Source: an uncultured Flavobacteriaceae bacterium (GTDB lineage Bacteria > Bacteroidota > Bacteroidia > Flavobacteriales > Flavobacteriaceae). From it: a DNA stretch of 64,000 nt. Of this stretch, positions 8,851 to 17,370 are shown in pieces (positions within the stretch are counted from its first letter, which is position 1; every line of letters starts with the position of its first letter). The notes beneath the pieces were generated by a model. It made no database searches. It was not told the origin of the DNA and was given only the letters and a program-made list of their open reading frames with translations. Location of the stretch: NCBI GenBank assembly GCA_943789365.1, contig CALSTV010000001.1, forward strand, positions 3,371,343 through 3,435,342, given 5' to 3'. The position numbers and the translations under genes are program-made.

Positions 8851-11415
8851 GATATCGTAATCTCTAATCTTTAATCAAACCACAACAAACCAAATTGAAA
8901 AACCAAAAGTTGTGATATCGTGTCTTCTAATCTTTAATCAAACCACAACTATCCAGATTTATTTTGTAACTTCCAATTAATATCGTGTCTTCTAATCTTT
9001 AATCAAACCACAACAGTAGCATTATGTTTTTTTGAAGCTTCGAATATCGTGTCTTCTAATCTTTAATCAAACCACAACCTGATAACATATACAAAATCAG
9101 TTCTCAATATCGTGTCTTCTAATCTTTAATCAAACCACAACTAGTTTAGCTCAAACTGTTTGTATCTATAATATCGTGTCTTCTAATCTTTAATCAAACC
9201 ACAACGGGACAAGCAATTACAGTTTCTAAATCAATATCGTGTCTTCTAATCTTTAATCAAACCACAACCTAATTCAACGCTTAAAGAAACATTCGTAATA
9301 TCGTGTCTTCTAATCTTTAATCAAACCACAACTATGTACCATTCTTCTCGGTTGAACAAATATCGTGTCTTCTAATCTTTAATCAAACCACAACTTTTAG
9401 CCAGTTTACCAACTTGACGTCTGAATATCGTGTCTTCTAATCTTTAATCAAACCACAACTGCCACTACTACGCATTTGACAACCTGTTTAATATCGTGTC
9501 TTCTAATCTTTAATCAAACCACAACTAGCAACTTCTTTAATGAGAATAGAACCATATCGTGTCTTCTAATCTTTAATCAAACCACAACCGACAGTCTAAA
9601 CAGGTAGAGGATATAAAATATCGTGTCTTCTAATCTTTAATCAAACCACAACGAGAAGGTATCAATTCTTTGAACGATCTAATATCGTGTCTTCTAATCT
9701 TTAATCAAACCACAACTGTGATAAAATCTTTCACTTCTTCTTCATAATATCGTGTCTTCTAATCTTTAATCAAACCACAACTCCCGACATTAAAGGTGAT
9801 TTTATAGCGTAATATCGTGTCTTCTAATCTTTAATCAAACCACAACCAGGTTAAGTCACGAGGACGAACAGTATGAATATCGTGTCTTCTAATCTTTAAT
9901 CAAACCACAACTAAACTGTGTCTTTATGAAGCCGTTTCAATATCGTGTCTTCTAATCTTTAATCAAACCACAACACCGAACACTAAAGAGATCTTGTGTT
10001 TAATATCGTGTCTTCTAATCTTTAATCAAACCACAACTTTACGGTTGTCAATTGATAGCTTATAAGAATATCGTGTCTTCTAATCTTTAATCAAACCACA
10101 ACATTGCTCAATTAAGTCGTCTAATCCACATAAATATCGTGTCTTCTAATCTTTAATCAAACCACAACCTGGCAGTACTTCTCTTGCTTTGCTGTTAGAA
10201 TATCGTGTCTTCTAATCTTTAATCAAACCACAACTTGTCCTCATGTTCTTTGTTGATAAGCAAATATCGTGTCTTCTAATCTTTAATCAAACCACAACAG
10301 GTTATGTACTTAACAGACTATTTAAATATCGTGTCTTCTAATCTTTAATCAAACCACAACATATCCAAAAGATTGTATTGAATCTAAAAATATCGTGTCT
10401 TCTAATCTTTAATCAAACCACAACATACCAATCAGCTTATTAAGTATTAAATATCGTGTCTTCTAATCTTTAATCAAACCACAACCAGCGAACTAGAACT
10501 CAGAAATTTAAGTCTAATATCGTGTCTTCTAATCTTTAATCAAACCACAACGGATTGAGCTTATGGATATTCAAGCGAATATCGTGTCTTCTAATCTTTA
10601 ATCAAACCACAACATCAACTGTTTCTGTTGAATATTAACAAATATCGTGTCTTCTAATCTTTAATCAAACCACAACAGTACAGTATATCAGGAACAATCG
10701 AATATCGTGTCTTCTAATCTTTAATCAAACCACAACCAGTATGCACAGAGTATATTAGCACAAATATCGTGTCTTCTAATCTTTAATCAAACCACAACCG
10801 TGTATGATCCAGATCACTTATCAAATATCGTGTCTTCTAATCTTTAATCAAACCACAACATTTCGAATCCTTTCTATTGTAAATATCGTGTCTTCTAATC
10901 TTTAATCAAACCACAACGACTACACAGTTCTTAGAAGAATGTTAAATATCGTGTCTTCTAATCTTTAATCAAACCACAACATCGACACATTTAGTCTTGG
11001 TATCAAATATCGTGTCTTCTAATCTTTAATCAAACCACAACACGTTTCACATTTACAAAAGAATATCGTGTCTTCTAATCTTTAATCAAACCACAACCGT
11101 AGTTACATTAATCGGACGTTATAATATCGTGTCTTCTAATCTTTAATCAAACCACAACTATATCCAATAAGATCGTATTGATCTAAAAATATCGTGTCTT
11201 CTAATCTTTAATCAAACCACAACTTGTGCTTGCTTCTATTATATCGATTGAAATATCGTGTCTTCTAATCTTTAATCAAACCACAACTAGCTGTACATTA
11301 TGAAAGTTTTTGAAAATATCGTGTCTTCTAATCTTTAATCAAACCACAACGAGCTTCACAACGTATGAAAAGCATACAAAATATCGTGTCTTCTAATCTT
11401 TAATCAAACCACAAC
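8851..11415 (-). CRISPR. Type II-C CRISPR array, 41 repeats and 40 spacers
   Basis: The repeat unit is 36 bp, written on the + strand as AATATCGTGTCTTCT (15 bases) continuing to ...ACCACAAC. Hand counting gives 41 copies: a variant first copy at 8851-8886 and 40 near-invariant copies from 8914 to 11415, in which mainly the first base varies. Spacers are 20-30 bp. The crRNA strand is the minus strand (GTTGTGG...), because that orientation pairs with the tracrRNA anti-repeat at 15071-15094. Repeat 1, at the trailer end, differs in a block of about six bases. A 29-bp relic repeat with the same variant block lies one spacer length beyond the last perfect copy, at 11446-11474. Two spacers (10361-10388 and 11159-11187) are near-identical. 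Confidence 0.98.
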
Positions 11416-11580
11416 AAGCTCTAGCTGGAATGTTTTTAACAGTGTAATATCGTAATCTCAAATCAAAAATGTTGTACAGAGGAGCATGTTTTTATGAGTT
11501 TAACTCTATTTTTTTAGATTAAACAATTCGTAAAAAATAAATTTTTATGTCAAAGAACTAATTATCTATTCAGTTACCAG
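11416..11580 (-). promoter_or_regulatory. Probable leader of the CRISPR array, with relic repeat at 11446-11474
   Basis: This 165-bp AT-rich stretch lies between the last perfect repeat and the cas9 stop codon, on the promoter side of the leftward array transcript. It contains a 29-bp degenerate repeat (11446-11474) exactly 30 bases outside the last perfect copy. On the minus strand a CTTTGACA sequence is followed about 18 bases later by TACGAATTG, a poor fit to TTTG-N19-TAnnTTTG. The leader role is inferred from position and direction; the promoter is not certain. Confidence 0.5.
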
Positions 11581-14500
11581 TTAAATCTGAGTGAGTTTAC
11601 CCGATATTGAAACTTTTATTTTTAATGGATTAAAAGTATTCCAACCTGTTATACCGCTACCAAAACTTTGAATTCGATTATAAAACGGACTGTGATTTTT
11701 ATTTAAAAGAGATTCAGAGTTAAGTCGGAATTCATAAAACTTTGAAGATAATTTTTGAACTCTATACAAATGATTTCTTAGCAAATTATTGTTAGGTTTG
11801 TCCCAATCAATTTCGTCTTCATTAAGTCCTAACAAAAACATATCGTTAATTTGTAAGGTTGTTACAATTTCTTTTCCATCTTCGGGTAGCTGTACAACCG
11901 CCTGTCCTTGTCTTTTGCGTTCTACTGCCGTCCAAAAGGTTACAATAGATTCTTTTAAATTCCCAGCTTCGTCTTTATAAATAAGTACATGATGATTGTT
12001 TCTGGGGTTTACATATTGGTTTAGGTCGTCTTTTACCTGTTCTGCACCGCCAAAATTTTCTTTCATTCTAACTTTTTTTACCGGTACAGGTTTCCCACTT
12101 TTGTTGGGTAGGTAGATTTGAGGAATTTTATTTCCTTCTCCATCAGTAGTAAAAAAAGTATTTTCAGGAATGTTTTTCTCATTTACAAATCCACCGAGTT
12201 CTTGAATACGCTTTAAAATGAGTATTCGAATACTTTCGTCAACTACTTTGTCCAACTGTTTTTTAGTTTTTAACGATTCAATAGGCTTTCGAATATGAAA
12301 AGATTCATCGCTGTTGGGAGCTGTACGTTTACCATATACGTTTTCCTTGTGCAATTGCCCACGCGCCGCGATTCCTTTGTTTTGATAAACAACATCTGCT
12401 CGCTTTGTTTTATGCGTTCGAATGGTTAGTAAATGCTTAGGTTTTTTATGTGAAACCAATATTTGATCGACCGATTTTTCTGCATCTTGTCGAAACCCTT
12501 CCCATGGCATGGAAAAATCTTTTAAATCGTAATTTCTATTGTAGCGGTTCCATTTACTCAGTTCTTGCAAATGGCTACGGGTAGCACAAGCCATAACCAA
12601 GGCATCTATGGCATGATGTCTGTGATCGTCTCTGGTTTTGGTGTTGTCTTCGTTTAAGATGGAATTTAATCCCCAGTGATGTCTTAGCTTTGCAGTCATC
12701 TGACCTGGAGCAACCATTACATTGTCACATATTTTAGATACATAGTTTTTAGCTTCTTTGCTGATATACCTAGTGTCGTTTAATTGACGACTTATAAAAT
12801 CATCATTGTGTCTTTTACTCACAAAATGCTTGAATTTTCGATAGGCATTTGGGTACTGTGCTTTGTTTTTAAAGCAAGATAGTGCCTGCAATTTTATGTT
12901 TTCCCATTTCTCACTTCCTTGTTTGCTGTAAAATTCATAAGGTGTTAAATTTCCCTTGGCTCTGTTTTCATCGGCAAAACATAGGGTTTTGTTCATAAAG
13001 CTGTCATTTAAAGAACGGCTCCAGGGATGGATGTGTTCTATCTGAACAGCTCCGCTAAACAACTGGTTCAGTTCAATAATTTTTCCGGTATAAGGACACG
13101 TCCGGTTACATTCTTCCCAAAGCTTGTATTTCAATAGGTTAGTCGTAGTAATTCTTTGGTTTAATTGCTCTAATTCCTTTTTTATTCTATTGTTTTCATT
13201 TTCCAACCTTTTTTGTTCACGTCTTGTATTGTATCGATTAGATTTAGATGCTTTTAGATCTCTAGCCAACTCTATCTTTACTTCGTCTGGTTTTCCATAG
13301 ACATCGATTAATTCATTTACTAATTTCCGAATTTCAAATAAAGCAGTAATAACCACTGGGTTTTTTATGCTCTGAATTTCCTTATCGGCATCAGGCCCCA
13401 TAGGAAGTTTGGCTAACAAGGCTGTTTTTTCAATGGCACTACTATGGTGGTATAATTTTTTTAAGCTTACTTCACTTAAAGCACATTCATTTGTTAGAAA
13501 CTTTTTTAAATGATTTATATAGCCACCTTTTGCGTTGAATCTAACTATTTCAGGTATGTTGTCTAGAATAATTTGTTCGTGTTTCTCAAAGTTTTCGCCC
13601 AGTGCATTTTTTACCCCACCTAAAGCTACAGCTATGTCATACATAAAACCGAGTGTTAAAAAGGGTAATATATTTTCAATTGCCTTTCTGCTTAAATTGG
13701 CATAACCTTGTTTGAGGTTGAATTTTGAAATTTTTAAGGCTTTTTCTTCAGTAAACTTCCATTTTGTTTGGGCGTACTCTTTTAGTTTTTCCCGATCGTC
13801 AAAAAAGTAAAGCACATGCCAGATATCTTCTTGTTCTTTTTGTGAAAATACAGACCATTGTTTTCCGAAGAATTTGCTGTGAGAGAGTTGACTTATAGTA
13901 TGAGTTCCTGCAATGACATCATCATCTTTATAATTAAATTGATAGAAATTGTCCAATTTGTCAATGCATTTTCTGATCTCTTTAAATTTGACTCTTTCTT
14001 TAGAGAATAATAATTTACATATTTTATCTCTTTCTTCAGCTGATATTTTTTCATTACAATCTACCGTGTTTACCCATTGATATACTCGAAATTGTTCAAA
14101 AGAAATAGCACTAACGGGGCATTTCGTTTTTTTAGGTTCAAAAGAACAATAACCAACCAAATGTTTTTGAGAGCGTAAGGGACGCTGATGAAATAACACC
14201 CCATCTTCAGAATACCCGTCTTTTTTTCTTCCTCCTACTATTGTTTTAAGTTCACGAGTTAGCTCTTGATGGTATTGAGATTGAACCTTCCAGATAGACT
14301 CGAATTCTTCGATATACATTTGTCTTGTGGTATACCGATTGCGTATGCGTTCCAATTCGCCTTTATACGGTACATTTTCTTCGGGTAAAATACTGTGAAG
14401 GTAATTCCCTAAAGTTTTGTTTTTCTGAATGCTGATTTCGGTATCATTAATTCCGATCTTATCAACTTTTGAATCTCCTTTGTAGATGACACTCTTGTCG

Positions 14501-14961
14501 TTGTTATCTGCGCCCGCGCTTCTACTGTTACTTTGAAATCCTCTACGCTGAATCATATGATAATATATTCTTCCGAGTTCTAACAATGTGATTTTTTCGT
14601 ACAATGCACGAGCTCTTAATTCATAAGGGTTCAGTTTTAACCAGTCTTGTAAGTTACTATTGCTAAAAATAGCACTTCCATTCCAATCTTTAATTTCTGA
14701 AGGATTGAGAGGGCACATATTGTGTTTGGCCAATACCCGAAGCAAATATCTTTTGCGCAATCGCTTTCTAAAGAATTGTTTTCTCTTACCTCTGGCTTCT
14801 GAGCGACTTGCATTTTTTGAAGTTTCTCTCCCTTCTCCTTCACCGAGGTTGATGACTCCCTCTTGGAAAATTCGGCTACCAATTCCTAAAATTTTATCGT
14901 TTTCAACAATCGCCCACCCAATAGAGTTGGTACCTAAATCTAATCCTACAACTTTTGACAT
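11581..14961 (-). CDS. cas9: Cas9 endonuclease, type II-C
   Basis: A 1126-residue Cas9, in the compact II-C size class. RuvC-I is at the N-terminus (GLDLGTNSIGWAIV, Asp8), followed by the arginine-rich bridge helix (RSEARGKRKQFFRKRLRKRY). RuvC-II carries Glu564 (KIELARDLK). The HNH domain has CNRTCPYTGK, then catalytic His643 in IEHIHPWS and Asn666 in DENRAKGN. RuvC-III has His783 and Asp786 in HHAIDAL. The remaining ~340 residues form the wedge/PAM-interacting region. All nuclease residues are present, so double-strand cutting is expected. The gene is inverted relative to cas1-cas2, with its stop next to the array leader. Its promoter region is shared with the divergent tracrRNA. On the minus strand TACATTTA upstream is a near -7 box. 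Confidence 0.97.
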   Translation of the reverse strand: MSKVVGLDLGTNSIGWAIVENDKILGIGSRIFQEGVINLGEGEGRETSKNASRSEARGKRKQFFRKRLRKRYLLRVLAKHNMCPLNPSEIKDWNGSAIFSNSNLQDWLKLNPYELRARALYEKITLLELGRIYYHMIQRRGFQSNSRSAGADNNDKSVIYKGDSKVDKIGINDTEISIQKNKTLGNYLHSILPEENVPYKGELERIRNRYTTRQMYIEEFESIWKVQSQYHQELTRELKTIVGGRKKDGYSEDGVLFHQRPLRSQKHLVGYCSFEPKKTKCPVSAISFEQFRVYQWVNTVDCNEKISAEERDKICKLLFSKERVKFKEIRKCIDKLDNFYQFNYKDDDVIAGTHTISQLSHSKFFGKQWSVFSQKEQEDIWHVLYFFDDREKLKEYAQTKWKFTEEKALKISKFNLKQGYANLSRKAIENILPFLTLGFMYDIAVALGGVKNALGENFEKHEQIILDNIPEIVRFNAKGGYINHLKKFLTNECALSEVSLKKLYHHSSAIEKTALLAKLPMGPDADKEIQSIKNPVVITALFEIRKLVNELIDVYGKPDEVKIELARDLKASKSNRYNTRREQKRLENENNRIKKELEQLNQRITTTNLLKYKLWEECNRTCPYTGKIIELNQLFSGAVQIEHIHPWSRSLNDSFMNKTLCFADENRAKGNLTPYEFYSKQGSEKWENIKLQALSCFKNKAQYPNAYRKFKHFVSKRHNDDFISRQLNDTRYISKEAKNYVSKICDNVMVAPGQMTAKLRHHWGLNSILNEDNTKTRDDHRHHAIDALVMACATRSHLQELSKWNRYNRNYDLKDFSMPWEGFRQDAEKSVDQILVSHKKPKHLLTIRTHKTKRADVVYQNKGIAARGQLHKENVYGKRTAPNSDESFHIRKPIESLKTKKQLDKVVDESIRILILKRIQELGGFVNEKNIPENTFFTTDGEGNKIPQIYLPNKSGKPVPVKKVRMKENFGGAEQVKDDLNQYVNPRNNHHVLIYKDEAGNLKESIVTFWTAVERKRQGQAVVQLPEDGKEIVTTLQINDMFLLGLNEDEIDWDKPNNNLLRNHLYRVQKLSSKFYEFRLNSESLLNKNHSPFYNRIQSFGSGITGWNTFNPLKIKVSISGKLTQI

Positions 14962-15010
14962 ACTATTAACATTTGATAAAGCTAAATGTACTAATAAAAA
15001 ATTGAACGGT

Positions 15011-15026
15011 TTACGGAAACCCGTAA
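15011..15026. promoter_or_regulatory. Palindrome TTACGG-AAAC-CCGTAA between cas9 and tracrRNA promoters
   Basis: A perfect inverted repeat of six-base arms around four bases. It ends directly against the TTTG of the proposed tracrRNA -33 element and lies about 50 bp upstream of the cas9 ATG on the other strand. The same half-sites occur upstream of cas1. It is well placed to control both divergent transcripts, but no regulator is known from this sequence. Confidence 0.45.
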
Positions 15027-15054
15027 TTTGTTAAAGAATTTTTTAGTATATTTG
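15027..15054 (+). promoter_or_regulatory. tracrRNA promoter
   Basis: TTTG at 15027-15030 and a perfect TAnnTTTG (TATATTTG) at 15047-15054 form a Bacteroidota sigma-A promoter. The 16-base spacing is slightly short. Transcription would start near 15061, ten bases before the anti-repeat. Confidence 0.65.
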
Positions 15055-15060
15055 AAATGT

Positions 15061-15149
15061 GAAAAAAGACTCTAATCTTTAATCTTATCACAATAAGGCT
15101 ATATGCCGTAGATGAAAATCTTAAGTCCTGCTTTGGTGGGACTTTTTTT
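15061..15149 (+). ncRNA. tracrRNA of the type II-C CRISPR system
   Basis: The anti-repeat at 15071-15094 can pair with the first 24 bases of the repeat (GTTGTGGTTTG...). Counting by hand gives 22 pairs including two G-U wobbles, interrupted only by two adjacent U-U mismatches. Downstream is a nexus-like hairpin (GGC-TATAT-GCC, 15097-15107). A rho-independent terminator follows, with arms AAGTCC (15123-15128) and GGACTT (15139-15144) and a T-run to 15149. It duplexes with pre-crRNA for RNase III processing and loads Cas9. It is transcribed divergently from cas9 from its own promoter. Confidence 0.9.
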
Positions 15150-15200
15150 GTTTAATAGTGGGGTAGAAATTACAAAGTATTTAATAATTTTTACTAACAA

Positions 15201-15230
15201 CTCACCACTCACCACTCACCACTCACCACT
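15201..15230. repeat. Heptamer tandem repeat (CTCACCA)x4
   Basis: Four uninterrupted copies of a 7-bp unit lie in the gap between the tracrRNA terminator and the riboswitch promoter. It is non-coding and may vary in length by slippage. Confidence 0.85.
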
Positions 15231-15245
15231 ATTCTTTCACAAAAA

Positions 15246-15276
15246 CTTGTCTATTTAAAAATTGCCACTATATTTG
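15246..15276 (+). promoter_or_regulatory. Promoter of the cobalamin-riboswitch/btuB transcript
   Basis: CTTG at 15246-15249 and a perfect -7 box TATATTTG at 15269-15276 are separated by exactly 19 bases, the Bacteroidota optimum. Transcription would begin near 15283, at the 5' edge of the riboswitch. Confidence 0.75.
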
Positions 15277-15280
15277 CAGC

Positions 15281-15462
15281 GAATTTGGTTTTTATCTCAA
15301 AACATCGAGCTAAGATTAAAAGGGAATCTCGTTCAAATCGAGAGCTGTCCCCGCAACTGTAAGCTTAGTCCGTGCAAACGGATGCTTGTTGTACACTTAG
15401 ACCACTGTAATTTATTACGGGAAGGTAACAACAAGACGCAAGCCAGGAGACCTGCCTCATTC
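15281..15462 (+). ncRNA. Cobalamin (B12) riboswitch
   Basis: The element has the conserved cobalamin-riboswitch landmarks in order: AAAAGGGAAT near 15317, GAGCTGTCCCCGCAACTGTAA at about 15342-15362, and the B12 box AGCCAGGAGACCTGCC at 15441-15456. It sits directly upstream of a TonB-dependent receptor and downstream of a strong promoter. When adenosyl- or methylcobalamin binds, expression of the transport genes should fall. The expression platform is probably within 15463-15501, which holds a GGGGAGAAAGG stretch before the ATG, but I cannot resolve whether control is on transcription or translation. An open frame across this stretch is not a gene. Confidence 0.93.
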
Positions 15463-15501
15463 ATAATTTAATACAAACTTTCGGGGAGAAAGGTTTTTTG
15501 A

Positions 15502-17367
15502 ATGATGAAACAGATAACTGTAATCGTATTTTGCTTATTAGCAGGGCAGGTGTGCATGGCTCAAAATGATTCTTTGGTGAATCCTTTAGGAGAAGTTGTT
15601 GTTGTGGCCGATAGTTACAACAAAGAAAACTCTATTGGGTATAAAGTACAACGACTTAATGACTCTGTGCTTTTGGCAAACCAGAAATCATTTACAGAGC
15701 TCTTGCGCTATAATACGACCATTTATCTAAGAGAATATGGTGCTGGGGGTACGAGTACGGCTCGGTTTAGGGGTACAAGTGCATCCAACACATCGGTTGT
15801 ATGGAATGGAATCAATATCAATTCGGTCAATAATGGACAAACTGGTTTCAATTCACTTTCAGTAAATCTTTTGGATAATATTGTGATAAGAAGTGGAGGA
15901 GGGAGTATTAAATACGGATCTGGTGCTGTAGGTGGTACCATACATTTGAACAATACCTTGTCATTTGAAAACCATTTTTCCAATCAAATTATTTCCGGAG
16001 TAGGAAGTTATCAGACCTTTCAAAACCTTTATAAGCTTTCCTATGGGACACCAAATTTCACGATTAAATTTGGAGCAGAGATGAACCAATCCAATAATGA
16101 TTATCCTTGGTTAGGAACGTCCTTTGATAATGAAAATGGTGCTTATGAGAATGTAAATTTTAACTTGTATGCCGGATTGAAGGTATCGAATGCATCCACC
16201 TTAAGTTTATATCTCTCGACATACGAGGCGACACGTCATTTTTCTGGAGAATTGCCAAATCCATCATTAGCCAAAGAGAAATATAAAGATTTTAACCAAC
16301 GTGGTTTACTCGTGTATACATATCGCTTTGGTAAATTAAAACAAGATCTAAAAGCCGCCTATTTAACTCAAGAATATAATTATTATGCAGATAAAAATGT
16401 CGATAATTTTGATTACGGTGCCTCTAAAACCTATCTTCTGAATTATGATCTTAGTTATAAGTTAACTAGTACAATTAAATTGGAAAGTCTTTCAGAATAT
16501 ACTTCTGTTTTTGGAGAAACAAATAAAATTCAAGAACACAACAGAAGACAATTTTCACAATCACTTATTCTAACACAAGATTTCTCAAATGACATCTCAT
16601 ATAATATCAAAGTAAGAAAAGACTTTAACTCTGACTATGAGATTCCTCTAATTGCTGCATTTGGAATTGAATTTCCCATACTTGGTGCTATAAGAGGGCG
16701 AATGAATGCTTCAAAAAACTACAGGGTGCCGAGCTATAATGATTTGTATTGGCCAGGTCAAGGGAATGCTGAATTGATACCGGAAACGGCCAAACAACTT
16801 TCGACAGGGGTTATTCTTACAACTAAACAAACCGTTGTAGAGATGGATTTATATATAATCCATACACAAGATAAAATTTCTTGGGTACCTGGTGGTGACC
16901 CTGAACGACCTGGAGTTTGGGTGCCCATTAATATTGATGCGGTAAAGAATAAAGGGATAGAGTTTTCTGGTCAGCAACAATTTTATTTCAATAAAAGCAC
17001 AATAGATGTAAAGGCTAGCTATGCCTATGTTTTAGCAAAGGATGTAGCTACAGATAAATTCCTGATTTTTACACCCAAACACTCGTTTAATACCAACTTG
17101 GGATGGAGTTATAAAAGATGGGAGAGTTTTTACCAATTTGTCTATACGGGAAAAGTCTATACTTCAGAAGACAATATAGATTTGTTTTCAATTTCAAGTT
17201 TTGACGTCTCTAATATAGGGGTCAATTACATAGTATTCTCGAAAAAAACAGCACAATTACAGATGGGATTAAAGGTTAACAACCTATACAATGAAGTGTA
17301 TCAAACTTCAGCACGTCGTCCTATGCCAAATAGAAACTTTAATATACAAATAAACTATAAATTCTAA
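15502..17367 (+). CDS. btuB: BtuB-like TonB-dependent cobalamin receptor
   Basis: A 621-residue outer-membrane TonB-dependent receptor. A signal peptide ends at VCMAQ. The plug domain follows (about residues 45-155), with the typical FRGTSASNTSVVWNGI and SGGGSIKYGSGAVGGTIHL. The 22-strand barrel ends in an aromatic residue (QINYKF). Size and plug resemble BtuB rather than the much longer SusC proteins. The cobalamin riboswitch immediately upstream fixes the substrate as vitamin B12 or a related corrinoid. It would import cobalamin across the outer membrane using TonB energy. The next gene starts four bases after its stop and is probably its surface partner. The inner-membrane BtuFCD transporter is not in this window. 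Confidence 0.92.
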   Translation: MMKQITVIVFCLLAGQVCMAQNDSLVNPLGEVVVVADSYNKENSIGYKVQRLNDSVLLANQKSFTELLRYNTTIYLREYGAGGTSTARFRGTSASNTSVVWNGININSVNNGQTGFNSLSVNLLDNIVIRSGGGSIKYGSGAVGGTIHLNNTLSFENHFSNQIISGVGSYQTFQNLYKLSYGTPNFTIKFGAEMNQSNNDYPWLGTSFDNENGAYENVNFNLYAGLKVSNASTLSLYLSTYEATRHFSGELPNPSLAKEKYKDFNQRGLLVYTYRFGKLKQDLKAAYLTQEYNYYADKNVDNFDYGASKTYLLNYDLSYKLTSTIKLESLSEYTSVFGETNKIQEHNRRQFSQSLILTQDFSNDISYNIKVRKDFNSDYEIPLIAAFGIEFPILGAIRGRMNASKNYRVPSYNDLYWPGQGNAELIPETAKQLSTGVILTTKQTVVEMDLYIIHTQDKISWVPGGDPERPGVWVPINIDAVKNKGIEFSGQQQFYFNKSTIDVKASYAYVLAKDVATDKFLIFTPKHSFNTNLGWSYKRWESFYQFVYTGKVYTSEDNIDLFSISSFDVSNIGVNYIVFSKKTAQLQMGLKVNNLYNEVYQTSARRPMPNRNFNIQINYKF

Positions 17368-17370
17368 ATT

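Noticed and set aside
8851-11415. Promoter inside each CRISPR repeat, as in Neisseria II-C
   Set aside because: The repeat does contain TTTG and a terminal TATT at about the right spacing on the minus strand, but no spacer begins with TTTG to complete a -7 box, so a Bacteroidota-type promoter is not formed.
8887-11445. Self-targeting spacers against this window
   Set aside because: None was noticed by eye, but an exhaustive comparison was not possible by hand, so no claim is made.
15262-15471. Open reading frame of 69 codons across the region upstream of btuB
   Set aside because: It coincides with the conserved cobalamin riboswitch; the sequence is constrained as RNA.
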